Origin: Bacilli bacterium
GTDB taxonomy: Bacteria > Bacillota_I > Bacilli_A > RFN20 > CAG-826
Assembly (NCBI GenBank): GCA_024408655.1
Contig: JAKSUV010000002.1
Span: 1 to 64,000, forward strand
DNA length: 64,000 nt
Direction of reading: 5' to 3'
Both the position numbers and the translations under genes were made by a program. This document shows positions 18,632 through 26,156 of this stretch, piece by piece. The first letter of the stretch is position 1. Each line of letters starts with the position of its first letter. The notes below the pieces were generated by a model that was not told where the DNA came from, made no database searches, and saw only the letters and a program-made list of their open reading frames with translations.

Positions 18632-19308
18632 TTAATATTAAAAGACTTCCTGAACTAGAACGACCAAGAGAAAAAGCGAAACATTACGGCATTAATAAAC
18701 TAAGTAATATTGAATTACTGGCCTTAGTAATTGGTAGCGGGACTAAAGATGCAAATGTATTAATGGTAGCGCAAGATCTACTTATTAAGACACGCGGCAT
18801 CGAGCATCTATTAAACGTTTCCTATCAAGACTTACTGAAAGTTAATGGAATTAAAGAAGCGACCGCTTTTCGCTTCTTAGCCATTAATGAATTAGTGAAA
18901 CGGGCAGGACAAAGTAGCGTGACTTCAACTTACCAAAGTAGCGAAAGCGTGGCACGCCGCTATCAACAGATTATTGGCGGCAACAATAATGAATCACTTT
19001 ATCTAATCGGTCTTGATGATAAGGGGAAGCTAGTAAAGGAACGCGAAATCTATGTGGGCACTAATTCTCACTTTGTGAGTAGCGAAGAAGAGATTATTGA
19101 TTATCTAAAGAAAGAGAGGATTCGTTTCTTTATGTTGGTCCATAATCATCCGAGCGGCAATGTTGAGCCAAGTCATGACGATATTATCGCCACTAACCAC
19201 TTGCTAGTGAGAGCGAAACGCAATAATTTAATTCTCGTTGATCACATCATTGTCCACATCAGTAGTGGTTACTATTCGTTTCGCGAAACCCAGGGCTTAT
19301 TACACTAA
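18622..19308 (+). CDS. radC: RadC family JAB/MPN protein
   Basis: 228 residues, the usual length for RadC (UPF0758). The N-terminal helix-hairpin-helix-like part (LPELERPREKAKHYGINKLSNIELLALVIGSGTKDANV) is followed by the JAMM metalloprotease-like motif MLVHNHPSGNVEPSHDD around residues 172-188, with both His, Ser and Asp ligands intact. Despite the name, a DNA repair role is unproven; the family is often associated with mobile or competence-linked functions. It has no ribosome site of its own and overlaps the upstream peptide gene, implying translational coupling. Confidence 0.95.
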   Translation: MEVINIKRLPELERPREKAKHYGINKLSNIELLALVIGSGTKDANVLMVAQDLLIKTRGIEHLLNVSYQDLLKVNGIKEATAFRFLAINELVKRAGQSSVTSTYQSSESVARRYQQIIGGNNNESLYLIGLDDKGKLVKEREIYVGTNSHFVSSEEEIIDYLKKERIRFFMLVHNHPSGNVEPSHDDIIATNHLLVRAKRNNLILVDHIIVHISSGYYSFRETQGLLH

Positions 19309-19313
19309 TCTAG

Positions 19314-19342
19314 TTGCATAAATATTATTTATCATATATAGT
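19314..19342 (+). promoter_or_regulatory. Promoter of the rplU-prp-rpmA operon
   Basis: TTGCAT (19314-19319), 17-base spacer, TATAGT (19337-19342); predicted start near 19349, giving a leader of about 105 bases. Confidence 0.8.
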
Positions 19343-19349
19343 ATTTCTC

Positions 19350-19453
19350 GTTGTCGTCTGACTTTTAGACTACAACCGCCTAAAAGAGGTAACTAACTAA
19401 TTACTACGTAATTGACCTTCATAGCGAGTCTAATTTTAAAAGGAGGGTTTTAC
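19350..19453 (+). promoter_or_regulatory. Structured 5' leader of rplU, probable L21 leader
   Basis: A hairpin forms from GTTGT (19350-19354) with ACAAC (19372-19376) and inner GTCT with AGAC; a second from AGGT...AATTAC with GTAATT...ACCT (about 19387-19420). Position, length and operon match the autoregulatory L21 leader found in Firmicutes, where r-protein binding represses the operon. I infer this from context and structure; no covariance search was possible. Confidence 0.6.
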
Positions 19454-19759
19454 ATGTACGCGATTATTGAAACTGGTGGCAAACAAGTGAAAGTTGAAGT
19501 TGGCCAAAAGGTTTTTGTCGAGAAACTAAACGTCAAAGTTGGCGAAAAGTACACATTTGATAAGGTCTTATGTGTCGCTGATAAGGACGCCAAGTTTGGT
19601 AATCCATACTTAGCCAACGCCAAAGTCGTTGCCAAGGTGGAGAAACAAGGATTAAGTCGGAAGCTACATATTTATAAATATAAAGCGAAGACGAACGAAC
19701 GGAAGCGGATTGGTCATCGCCAACCGTATACGTGTGTGGTAATTGAGAGCATTAATTAA
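19454..19759 (+). CDS. rplU: 50S ribosomal protein L21
   Basis: 101 residues from the ATG at 19454, which has an AAGGAGGG ribosome site 7 bases upstream; a longer in-frame TTG at 19412 lies inside the leader and is rejected. Family features: [18 protein letters not shown] at the start and [22 protein letters not shown] near the end, the rRNA-binding segment. L21 binds 23S rRNA domain with L20. Its stop overlaps the next start as TAATG. Confidence 0.97.
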   Translation: MYAIIETGGKQVKVEVGQKVFVEKLNVKVGEKYTFDKVLCVADKDAKFGNPYLANAKVVAKVEKQGLSRKLHIYKYKAKTNERKRIGHRQPYTCVVIESIN

Positions 19760-20052
19760 TGATTATAGTGAGTCAAAGTCCAAAAGAGATCAAAATTAGC
19801 GGCCACGCAAACTACGCCCCGAAAGGTCAAGACATTGTGTGTGCAGCGGTGAGTGCTCTTGTGACCGCGACCGTTAATTCCCTTGATAGCTTCAAAAAGA
19901 ATCAAATCAAAGTGAAAACGGATGGCCAAGTGACTTTGCTTCTTCATTCCTCAATCAGTAAAAACGATCAAAGTTGTCTAAAATTATTGATGAACGGATT
20001 AAAATTAATTAGCAAACAATACCCAAAATATGTCAAAATAAGGAGAAAATAA
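19759..20052 (+). CDS. prp: Ribosomal-processing cysteine protease Prp (YsxB)
   Basis: 97 residues. The catalytic pair is visible: His16 in SGHANYAP and Cys28 in DIVCAAVSA. In Firmicutes this protease removes the N-terminal extension of L27 so that L27 can reach the peptidyl-transferase centre. The next gene, rpmA, carries exactly such an extension, so the pair is functionally consistent. The start overlaps the rplU stop by one base, the standard rplU-ysxB-rpmA arrangement. Confidence 0.95.
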   Translation: MIIVSQSPKEIKISGHANYAPKGQDIVCAAVSALVTATVNSLDSFKKNQIKVKTDGQVTLLLHSSISKNDQSCLKLLMNGLKLISKQYPKYVKIRRK

Positions 20053-20053
20053 T

Positions 20054-20338
20054 ATGAGAATGTTATTAGATTTACAACTCTTCGCCAGTAAGAAGGGTGT
20101 CGGTTCCACTAAGAACGGCCGTGATTCACGGAGTAAACGTCTTGGCGCGAAGAAAAGCGATGGCGAATACGCGACTGCCGGTAGTATTATCTTCCGTCAA
20201 CGTGGCACCAAAATTATGCCTGGTCATAACACCATGAAAGGTGGCGATGACACGATTTTCTGCACAATTAACGGCATCGTGAAATACGAACGCGTGGGGC
20301 GTCGCGGTACCCGGGTTTCGGTTTACGCGAAGAACTAA
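20054..20338 (+). CDS. rpmA: 50S ribosomal protein L27 with Prp-cleavable N-terminal extension
   Basis: 94 residues. Begins with a short hydrophobic leader ending LQLF followed by [15 protein letters not shown]; the Firmicutes Prp site is LQFF before ASKKG, so cleavage after residue 10 is expected. The remainder ([29 protein letters not shown]) is standard L27. Start at 20054 chosen because AAGGAG ends 8 bases before it; the internal ATG at 20060 is possible. A strong terminator follows. Confidence 0.97.
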   Translation: MRMLLDLQLFASKKGVGSTKNGRDSRSKRLGAKKSDGEYATAGSIIFRQRGTKIMPGHNTMKGGDDTIFCTINGIVKYERVGRRGTRVSVYAKN

Positions 20339-20358
20339 TTGCAAACCAAAAAATAATT

Positions 20359-20382
20359 AAACACCCCTATGGGGTGTTTTTT
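20359..20382 (+). terminator. Rho-independent terminator after rpmA
   Basis: Nine-pair stem AAACACCCC/GGGGTGTTT (20359-20367 with 20371-20379) over a TAT loop, ending in six T. Confidence 0.96.
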
Positions 20383-20397
20383 AATTAATAAAACGAG

Positions 20398-20403
20398 TAT
20401 AAT
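20398..20403 (+). promoter_or_regulatory. -10 box for leaderless ktrB
   Basis: TATAAT ends 7 bases before the ATG at 20411, only 15 bases after the rpmA terminator. The gene must have its own promoter and there is no room for a leader or ribosome site. One of the clearest leaderless candidates in the window. Confidence 0.7.
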
Positions 20404-20410
20404 ATTTTAT

Positions 20411-21727
20411 ATGTTTAAAAAAGTTGGTAACTTTTTTCGCCGACAAAGTAGCGCCCGCTATATTGCGCTCGGGTTTTTGTTAACTATTTTACTTGGTTCT
20501 GGACTATTAATGATTCCGGCGTGTTGGAAAGATGGGGTAAGACTTGCTTATGTCGATTCACTATTTACTTCTACTAGCGCTATTTGTGTTACCGGTTTAG
20601 CAACTGTTGACTTATTTGATACCTTTACGCCGCTAGGACAAGTAATCATTTTCTTCTTACTCCAGATTGGTGGCTTAGGTGTCACGACTCTAGGCGCAGC
20701 GGTGATTTTAGCTTTTCGCCGGAACATCAATTTAAAAGAGCGAAACATTATTCAAGATTCACTAAACACTGATAGTGCAAGAGGTTTACTAAAACTTTTT
20801 AAACGAGTCTTTATTTATACGATTGTTATCGAACTCGTTGGTGCCGCTCTTTCACTTATCTCTTTTGCGCGCACTTACCCAATCGGTGAAGCCATTTGGA
20901 AAAGCGCCTTCCATAGCGTGGCCTCTTTTAATAACGCCGGTTTTGATATCCTCGGTGGCTTCCAGAATTTACAAAATTATAAAGGCGATGTTTTGCTTAA
21001 TATCGTCACGATGCTTTTAATTGTCCTCGGTGGTTTAGGGTTCCTTGTGATGAGCGATGTGGTTAATAAACGTGGTAACTTTAAGAAACTTACCGTTCAT
21101 TCAAAAGTCGTTTTATTAATGACGGGTGTATTAATTGTCCTCGGGATGTTTTTACTGAAACTAACCGAAATGAATAATATTAGTTGGCTCGGCGCTTTAT
21201 TTACTAGTGTGAGTTCACGGACCGCTGGTTTTGCTACCTTTGATATTGGTAAGTTCACTAAACCCGGCTTATTAGTTCTCATTGTTTTAATGTTTATTGG
21301 AGCATCGCCTGGTTCGACCGGTGGTGGTATTAAGACGACTTCCTTCTTTTTAATGCTCGTTGGGACTAGGAGCATGATTTCCCATCACACCCCGCACGCT
21401 TTTAAATATTCTTTTTCTGAGGAAAGCGTGAAACGCGCGATGGTTATTTCTTTATTAGCCCTCACGACAATTTTGCTTGGATCATTTGCGATGTCCATGA
21501 TTGAACCAGACATTCATTTTATCGATATTCTTTTTGAAAATACGAGCGCTTTTGGCACCGTTGGACTCTCGACCGGCATTACCCCCAATTTATCAATTGG
21601 TAGTAAAATAATTAGTTGTTTACAAATGTATGTTGGTCGAATTGGTCCGCTCACCTTTGTTTCGACTTGGTATACTGGTAATGATGAATACTTTAAATAT
21701 AGCGAAGGAGTTATTCCGGTTGGTTAG
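20411..21727 (+). CDS. ktrB: Ktr/Trk potassium channel subunit (KtrB type)
   Basis: 438 residues from the ATG at 20411; the upstream in-frame codon at 20369 lies within the rpmA terminator and is rejected. Four pore-loop/selectivity-filter repeats are visible: STSAICVTGLATVD, SVASFNNAGFDILG, SVSSRTAGFATFD and ENTSAFGTVGLSTG, each with the key glycine, plus about eight membrane helices. It imports K+ with the regulatory subunit encoded by the next gene, which starts 11 bases on. The pair sits between rpmA and obg, where B. subtilis has sporulation gene spo0B. Confidence 0.95.
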   Translation: MFKKVGNFFRRQSSARYIALGFLLTILLGSGLLMIPACWKDGVRLAYVDSLFTSTSAICVTGLATVDLFDTFTPLGQVIIFFLLQIGGLGVTTLGAAVILAFRRNINLKERNIIQDSLNTDSARGLLKLFKRVFIYTIVIELVGAALSLISFARTYPIGEAIWKSAFHSVASFNNAGFDILGGFQNLQNYKGDVLLNIVTMLLIVLGGLGFLVMSDVVNKRGNFKKLTVHSKVVLLMTGVLIVLGMFLLKLTEMNNISWLGALFTSVSSRTAGFATFDIGKFTKPGLLVLIVLMFIGASPGSTGGGIKTTSFFLMLVGTRSMISHHTPHAFKYSFSEESVKRAMVISLLALTTILLGSFAMSMIEPDIHFIDILFENTSAFGTVGLSTGITPNLSIGSKIISCLQMYVGRIGPLTFVSTWYTGNDEYFKYSEGVIPVG

Positions 21728-21738
21728 GAGGTAAAATT

Positions 21739-22413
21739 ATGCATCATCGTCATCCGAAGGAAAAGAAACTAACTTATGGTATCATCGGCCTTGGCCGATT
21801 TGGTACCGCTTTAGCCTTAGAACTATACAAAAAAGGCGCGGAAATGATTATCGTGGATTCACATCCGGAAAAAATCCGTTGGGCCCGTGAGCTCACCGAA
21901 AACGCCTACATTGTGAATTCTTTTGATCATGCTTCGTTACGGAAGATCGGCATTCAAAACTGTGACATTGCGGTGGTTTGTATTGGTAAACACATTGATG
22001 ATTCCATTATGATCACCCTTGACTTAGTTACGATGAAAATTCCGAAAGTGTTCGCCAAAGCTCAAAACGATAAACACGGCGTTATTCTTGAAAAACTCGG
22101 CGCCCACGTGGTGTATCCAGAACGCGAGATGGCGCTCCGCTTAGCGAGTTACTTAGAAAACGCTCGTACATTAGACTATGTCCGTTTAAGCAAAAAAGTT
22201 AATATTACGAAAGTCCAAGTCACCGAACAAAGTAATAATCTAACCATTCTTGATTTAAAGATTCGGAATAAATTTGGTTGTAACATCATTGCTATTGAAC
22301 ACGAAGGCAAGGTCTATGATGTCATTAATCCCGATACAAAATTATTCACTAATGATATTATTTATGTCACCGGCTCACAAGAGCGTTTGGATAAATTAAT
22401 TAAAGCGATTTAG
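21739..22413 (+). CDS. ktrA: KtrA, RCK-domain regulator of K+ uptake
   Basis: 224 residues, normal for KtrA. N-terminal RCK_N Rossmann domain with GLGRFGTALALEL (residues 14-26) and VDSHPEK, which binds ATP/ADP or NAD(H), then an RCK_C domain (LTILDLKIRNKFGCNIIAIEHEGKV, ending VTGSQERLDKL). It forms a cytosolic ring gating KtrB. A GGAGGT ribosome site lies 8 bases before the ATG. Cyclic-di-AMP often binds the RCK_C domain in Firmicutes; not testable here. Confidence 0.95.
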   Translation: MHHRHPKEKKLTYGIIGLGRFGTALALELYKKGAEMIIVDSHPEKIRWARELTENAYIVNSFDHASLRKIGIQNCDIAVVCIGKHIDDSIMITLDLVTMKIPKVFAKAQNDKHGVILEKLGAHVVYPEREMALRLASYLENARTLDYVRLSKKVNITKVQVTEQSNNLTILDLKIRNKFGCNIIAIEHEGKVYDVINPDTKLFTNDIIYVTGSQERLDKLIKAI

Positions 22414-22416
22414 ATT

Positions 22417-23682
22417 ATGTTTATTGACCGCTGCGTAGTTGAGGTAAGAAGTGGAAAAGGCGGCAACGGTCGCATCGCTTTCTTACACGAAAAATACGTC
22501 GCGAAAGGCGGTCCAAGTGGCGGTAACGGAGGCCGTGGTGGTTCCGTTATTTTTGTCACCGACCCGACCATGAATTCCTTATTCGCTTTCCGTCACTCGA
22601 AAGTATTAGCGGCTAAAGATGGAGAAAACGGCGATATTAAAAATCGTTATGGTCGTCAAGGCGAAGATTGTATCGTTAAAGTACCGGTTGGGACAGTGGT
22701 AATCGATGAGACAAGTAAAGAAGTGCTCTTTGATTTAAGCGAAGCTAACCAAAAAGTCGTGGTCGCTAAAGGCGGACGTGGAGGACGAGGTAACGCCGCG
22801 TTTAAAAATGACCGGAACCGAGTGCCTAATATTGCCGAGAATGGTTTACCAGGCATTAAGAAACGTTTAATTCTTGAATTAAAACTAATCGCGGATGTTG
22901 GTTTAGTGGGTTTGCCTAGTGTTGGTAAATCAACTTTATTATCAATTGTGAGCGATGCGCGCCCGGCGATTGCGGATTATCCGTTTACGACTTTAAGTCC
23001 TAATCTTGGTGTTGTTAAATATCATGACTATGAATCATTTGTGATGGCGGATTTACCAGGTTTAATTGAAGACGCTCATAAAGGCAAAGGTTTAGGCCTA
23101 GAATTTTTACGGCATATTGAACGGTGCCGAGTCATTATTCATTTAGTAAGTATGGAAGAAGGCTCTGACCCCTTAAAAGCGTATAAAACCATTAATAACG
23201 AACTTAAAAAATATGATCTTAATTTATTAAAACGTCCAACGATTATCGTGGCAAGTAAGATGGATGAAGAAGGCGCCGAAGAACGAAAAGCCGCTTTCGC
23301 GAAAGCGATTAAAAAACCTGTCATTGGTATAAGCGCTTTAACTAATGACGGAGTGAAAGAACTCCTTAATAAATGTATGGAGACTCTCGCGAATGCACCG
23401 AAACCATTACTAAAAGGTGAAGCGAAAAAACATAAAGTTTATGACGCAAGAAAAGACGCGCATATTTTTGATATTGTCAAAGAAAAAGAACATACTTGGC
23501 GGATTGTTGGTGATAGTGTGACGCGCACTTATTCACTTATTAATATTTCAACCGATGAAGGTTTATTAAGATTATTATCTTATTTACGCAAAATCGGGGT
23601 CGATGATGAATTAGAAAAGATGGGGGCAAAAGACGGAGACACCGTTTACTTAATGGACTTCGCTTTTGAATATACTAGATGA
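22417..23682 (+). CDS. obg: GTPase Obg (CgtA)
   Basis: 421 residues with all three domains: glycine-rich Obg fold (residues 1-158; GKGGNGRIAFLHEKYVAKGGPSGGNGGRGG), GTPase domain (GLPSVGKSTLLS, ADYPFTTLSPNLGVV, DLPGLIEDAHKGKGLG) and the Firmicutes-type C-terminal OCT domain (about 340-421). It is an essential 50S-assembly and stringent-response GTPase. The ATG follows ktrA by 3 bases without an SD sequence. It ends in TGA overlapping the nadE start (ATGA), showing UGA is a stop here. Confidence 0.97.
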   Translation: MFIDRCVVEVRSGKGGNGRIAFLHEKYVAKGGPSGGNGGRGGSVIFVTDPTMNSLFAFRHSKVLAAKDGENGDIKNRYGRQGEDCIVKVPVGTVVIDETSKEVLFDLSEANQKVVVAKGGRGGRGNAAFKNDRNRVPNIAENGLPGIKKRLILELKLIADVGLVGLPSVGKSTLLSIVSDARPAIADYPFTTLSPNLGVVKYHDYESFVMADLPGLIEDAHKGKGLGLEFLRHIERCRVIIHLVSMEEGSDPLKAYKTINNELKKYDLNLLKRPTIIVASKMDEEGAEERKAAFAKAIKKPVIGISALTNDGVKELLNKCMETLANAPKPLLKGEAKKHKVYDARKDAHIFDIVKEKEHTWRIVGDSVTRTYSLINISTDEGLLRLLSYLRKIGVDDELEKMGAKDGDTVYLMDFAFEYTR

Positions 23683-24410
23683 CACTAAAAAATTATTTAA
23701 ACGTAATCGTTAAGTTTTTAAAAGACTATCTCAAGAAAAGTCACGCGAGTGGCTACACCCTTGGTTTATCTGGTGGTGTCGATAGTGCGTTAACCTTAGC
23801 GCTTTTACTTAAAGCGGTAAAGAAAGAACAGATTCACCTTGTCATTATGCCGATTGAATCTGATCCCAATGATCAAAAAGATGCCATCGCGCTATGTAAA
23901 AAGTTCAAAGTGAAATATGATTTAGTTAATTTAACTAACGCCTTCCGTAAGCTCCGGAAGGACATTGAAGAAGTCCATCCACTTAACGCTTTAGCGATTT
24001 CCAATATTAAAGTTCGCTTACGGATGGTGACCTTATACGCGATTGCCCAAAAAGAAAATTCATTAGTGGTGGGGACCGATAACTTAGATGAACGTTATGT
24101 TGGTTATTTCACTAAATTTGGTGATGGCGCCTGCGATATTTTACCAATCGCTAAACTCACCAAACACGAAGTCTACGAAGCCAGTAAGATGCTTGGTGTC
24201 ACTACCACAATTCTTAAACGTCCACCAAGTGCGGGTCTCTTCCTTAATCAACGTGATGAAGTTGAATTAGGTATTTCTTATCCCGTTCTTGATCGTTATT
24301 TACTCGGTGAGAAGGTCAGTAAAAAAGACGAAGAACGGATTAAACATCTTCACGCGGTGAGCGAACATAAACGCGCCAATATCCCAGAACCCGAGGACTT
24401 TAAACGATGA
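23679..24410 (+). CDS. nadE: NH3-dependent NAD+ synthetase
   Basis: 243 residues, the short ammonia-dependent type without an amidase domain. P-loop pyrophosphatase motif SGGVDSALTLALL at residues about 28-40; NAD-adenylate contacts GTDNLDERYVGYFTKFGDGACDI. It makes NAD from deamido-NAD in the cytoplasm; together with the nadD-yqeK gene at 50413-51513 it completes the last two steps of NAD synthesis. Overlaps obg by 4 bases and overlaps the following small gene by 4 bases. Confidence 0.96.
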   Translation: MTLKNYLNVIVKFLKDYLKKSHASGYTLGLSGGVDSALTLALLLKAVKKEQIHLVIMPIESDPNDQKDAIALCKKFKVKYDLVNLTNAFRKLRKDIEEVHPLNALAISNIKVRLRMVTLYAIAQKENSLVVGTDNLDERYVGYFTKFGDGACDILPIAKLTKHEVYEASKMLGVTTTILKRPPSAGLFLNQRDEVELGISYPVLDRYLLGEKVSKKDEERIKHLHAVSEHKRANIPEPEDFKR

Positions 24411-24508
24411 AAGAAGAGAAAAAGATTAACAAAGTTCTCCTCTCCTCCCTAATTAGTGTTATGCTAATGTTAGCCATTATTTTGATGTTTATTTTATTAA
24501 ATAAATAG
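24407..24508 (+). CDS. 33-residue single-span membrane peptide
   Basis: Starts as ATGA overlapping the nadE stop and ends 7 bases before ruvA. The product is a basic/acidic head (KEEKKINK), one hydrophobic helix (VLLSSLISVMLMLAIILMFILL) and an NK end. It fills the nadE-ruvA gap exactly and its tail carries the ruvA ribosome site, which suggests it is real. Function unknown; no family recognised. Confidence 0.55.
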   Translation: MKEEKKINKVLLSSLISVMLMLAIILMFILLNK

Positions 24509-24515
24509 GAGATTT

Positions 24516-25067
24516 ATGTACTATTCACTGAAAGGAAAAATTACCCAAATTACTACCACGAGTATCGTGATTGATGTTCATGATGTTAGTTATGAAGTGA
24601 TGGTGGCGCACCCGAATAGTTTTAATCTTAACGAAGAAACAACCGTTTACACTCACTACGTGATTCGCGAAGATGAACAGTATCTTGTTGGTTTTAAATC
24701 ACTTGATGAAAAGAAAGCGTTTATGTCCTTAATTAATGTTAAAGGAATTGGTCCTAAGACTGCGCTTAATGCCTTAAGCGGCACTTCGACCGAAGAATTA
24801 TTTAATGCGATTGCCGCTAATAACATTACTTTCCTTAAGAAATTACCTGGGATTGGTACTAAAGCCGCGAGCCAAATTATCTTAGATTTAAAAGGTAGTT
24901 TAACTAGCGCCAAAGCCGATATCCATCAATATGAACAAGTTAGAACAGCGCTTAAAGGTTTAGGTTTTAAAGTAAAAGAGATTGAAGACGCGTTAGCGCA
25001 AGTTAATATCCCCAATGGCACAAACGAAATGATTTTAAAAGAAGCGCTCCGGAAATTAAGGAAGTAA
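24516..25067 (+). CDS. ruvA: Holliday junction branch migration protein RuvA
   Basis: 183 residues, slightly short of the usual 190-205. N-terminal OB fold ([26 protein letters not shown]), two helix-hairpin-helix motifs ([13 protein letters not shown] and [18 protein letters not shown], about 70-130) and the C-terminal RuvB-binding domain ([16 protein letters not shown]). RuvA tetramers hold Holliday junctions for the RuvB motor encoded next. SD TAGGAG lies 6 bases upstream of the ATG. No ruvC is seen; Firmicutes normally use RecU instead. Confidence 0.96.
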   Translation: MYYSLKGKITQITTTSIVIDVHDVSYEVMVAHPNSFNLNEETTVYTHYVIREDEQYLVGFKSLDEKKAFMSLINVKGIGPKTALNALSGTSTEELFNAIAANNITFLKKLPGIGTKAASQIILDLKGSLTSAKADIHQYEQVRTALKGLGFKVKEIEDALAQVNIPNGTNEMILKEALRKLRK

Positions 25068-25069
25068 TT

Positions 25070-26080
25070 ATGCCTAGACTCATGGACGCCAAAAAAGATA
25101 TCCAAGACGAAAAAGTCGAAATTTCTTTGCGTCCGCAATCCTTAAAAGAATACATTGGGCAAAAAGAATTAAAAAAGAATTTAGAGATTTTTATTGGTGC
25201 GGCTAAACACCGGAATGAAGTGCTTGATCACGTACTTCTTTATGGCCCACCCGGCTTAGGTAAAACGACTTTAGCCTACATAATCGCGAACGAAATGAAA
25301 GGCAAAGTCCGTTTAATTAATGGACCAAGCATTGAGCGACCCGGCGATTTAGCAAGCATTCTTTCTACCCTTGAACCCGGCGAGATTTTATTCATCGATG
25401 AAATTCATCGGATGCCCCGAGTAGTCGAAGAAATCCTTTATAGCGCGATGGAAGATTTTAAACTCATTACGATGGCGGGAATGGGGGATAGCGCGACGAG
25501 TATTGAAATGCCTTTACCGCCTTTTACTTTAGTGGGCGCAACGACACGAGCGGGTGCCTTATCTTCACCCTTAAGAGCGCGTTTTGGGATCACTCAAAAA
25601 CTTAACTTTTATTCGTTAGATGAAATTAGTCAAATTGTCCGCCGGACCAGCAAAGTTTTTAAAACCAAAATTAGCGAAGAAGCCGTCAATTTAATTGCGG
25701 CGAGAAGTCGCGGAACACCCCGAATTGCGAACCGTTTATTCCGCCGGGTCCGCGATTTTGCTAACTACGAAAATAAAGATGAGATCACGACCGAAATTGC
25801 CAAAAAAGCTTTGACCGCTTTAAAGGTTGATAAACTAGGACTCGACGAAGTCGATATTCGTTATCTAAAGGCTATCATGGAACGTTTTCATGGTGGACCA
25901 GTTGGCTTAGAAGCAATTGCGGCGGCGATTGGTGAAGAAGTGATGAACCTTGAAGACGTGTATGAACCATACTTAATTCAATCGGGACTCGTCAACCGGA
26001 CTCCTCGTGGTCGAACCGTAACCGACAAAGCATATTCACACTTAGAAAAACATCATCATTTTTCTTTATTTGATTTTTAG
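25070..26080 (+). CDS. ruvB: Holliday junction helicase RuvB
   Basis: 336 residues, full length. Walker [12 protein letters not shown], Walker [10 protein letters not shown], sensor [18 protein letters not shown], arginine-finger region [17 protein letters not shown] and the winged-helix DNA-binding end ([16 protein letters not shown]). AAA+ hexamer that drives branch migration with RuvA. Starts 2 bases after ruvA in the same transcript. Confidence 0.97.
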   Translation: MPRLMDAKKDIQDEKVEISLRPQSLKEYIGQKELKKNLEIFIGAAKHRNEVLDHVLLYGPPGLGKTTLAYIIANEMKGKVRLINGPSIERPGDLASILSTLEPGEILFIDEIHRMPRVVEEILYSAMEDFKLITMAGMGDSATSIEMPLPPFTLVGATTRAGALSSPLRARFGITQKLNFYSLDEISQIVRRTSKVFKTKISEEAVNLIAARSRGTPRIANRLFRRVRDFANYENKDEITTEIAKKALTALKVDKLGLDEVDIRYLKAIMERFHGGPVGLEAIAAAIGEEVMNLEDVYEPYLIQSGLVNRTPRGRTVTDKAYSHLEKHHHFSLFDF

Positions 26081-26081
26081 T

Positions 26082-26101
26082 TTTTATAACTTGTTATAAA
26101 A
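26082..26101 (+). repeat. Perfect 20-base inverted repeat between ruvB and secDF
   Basis: TTTTATAAC (26082-26090) and GTTATAAAA (26093-26101) separated by TT. It is followed by TTTATC, so it could be a weak AT-rich terminator of ruvAB, or an operator just upstream of the secDF promoter (its -35 starts 19 bases on). Confidence 0.7.
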
Positions 26102-26119
26102 TTTATCGTGGTCTTTCGG

Positions 26120-26148
26120 TTGCATTAGCATACTGCTAAGAGTAAAAT
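26120..26148 (+). promoter_or_regulatory. Promoter of secDF giving a near-leaderless transcript
   Basis: TTGCAT (26120-26125), 17-base spacer, TAAAAT (26143-26148), ending 8 bases before the ATG at 26157. Both boxes and spacing are good, and there is no ribosome site. Confidence 0.75.
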
Positions 26149-26156
26149 ATCAACAT

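Noticed and set aside
20369-20410. Upstream extension of ktrB starting at a TTG
   Set aside because: It lies in the rpmA terminator and the -10 box; homologues begin at the ATG at 20411.
23670-24410. Mycoplasma code (UGA = Trp)
   Set aside because: obg and nadE end properly in TGA at family-typical lengths, and Trp is encoded by TGG throughout.
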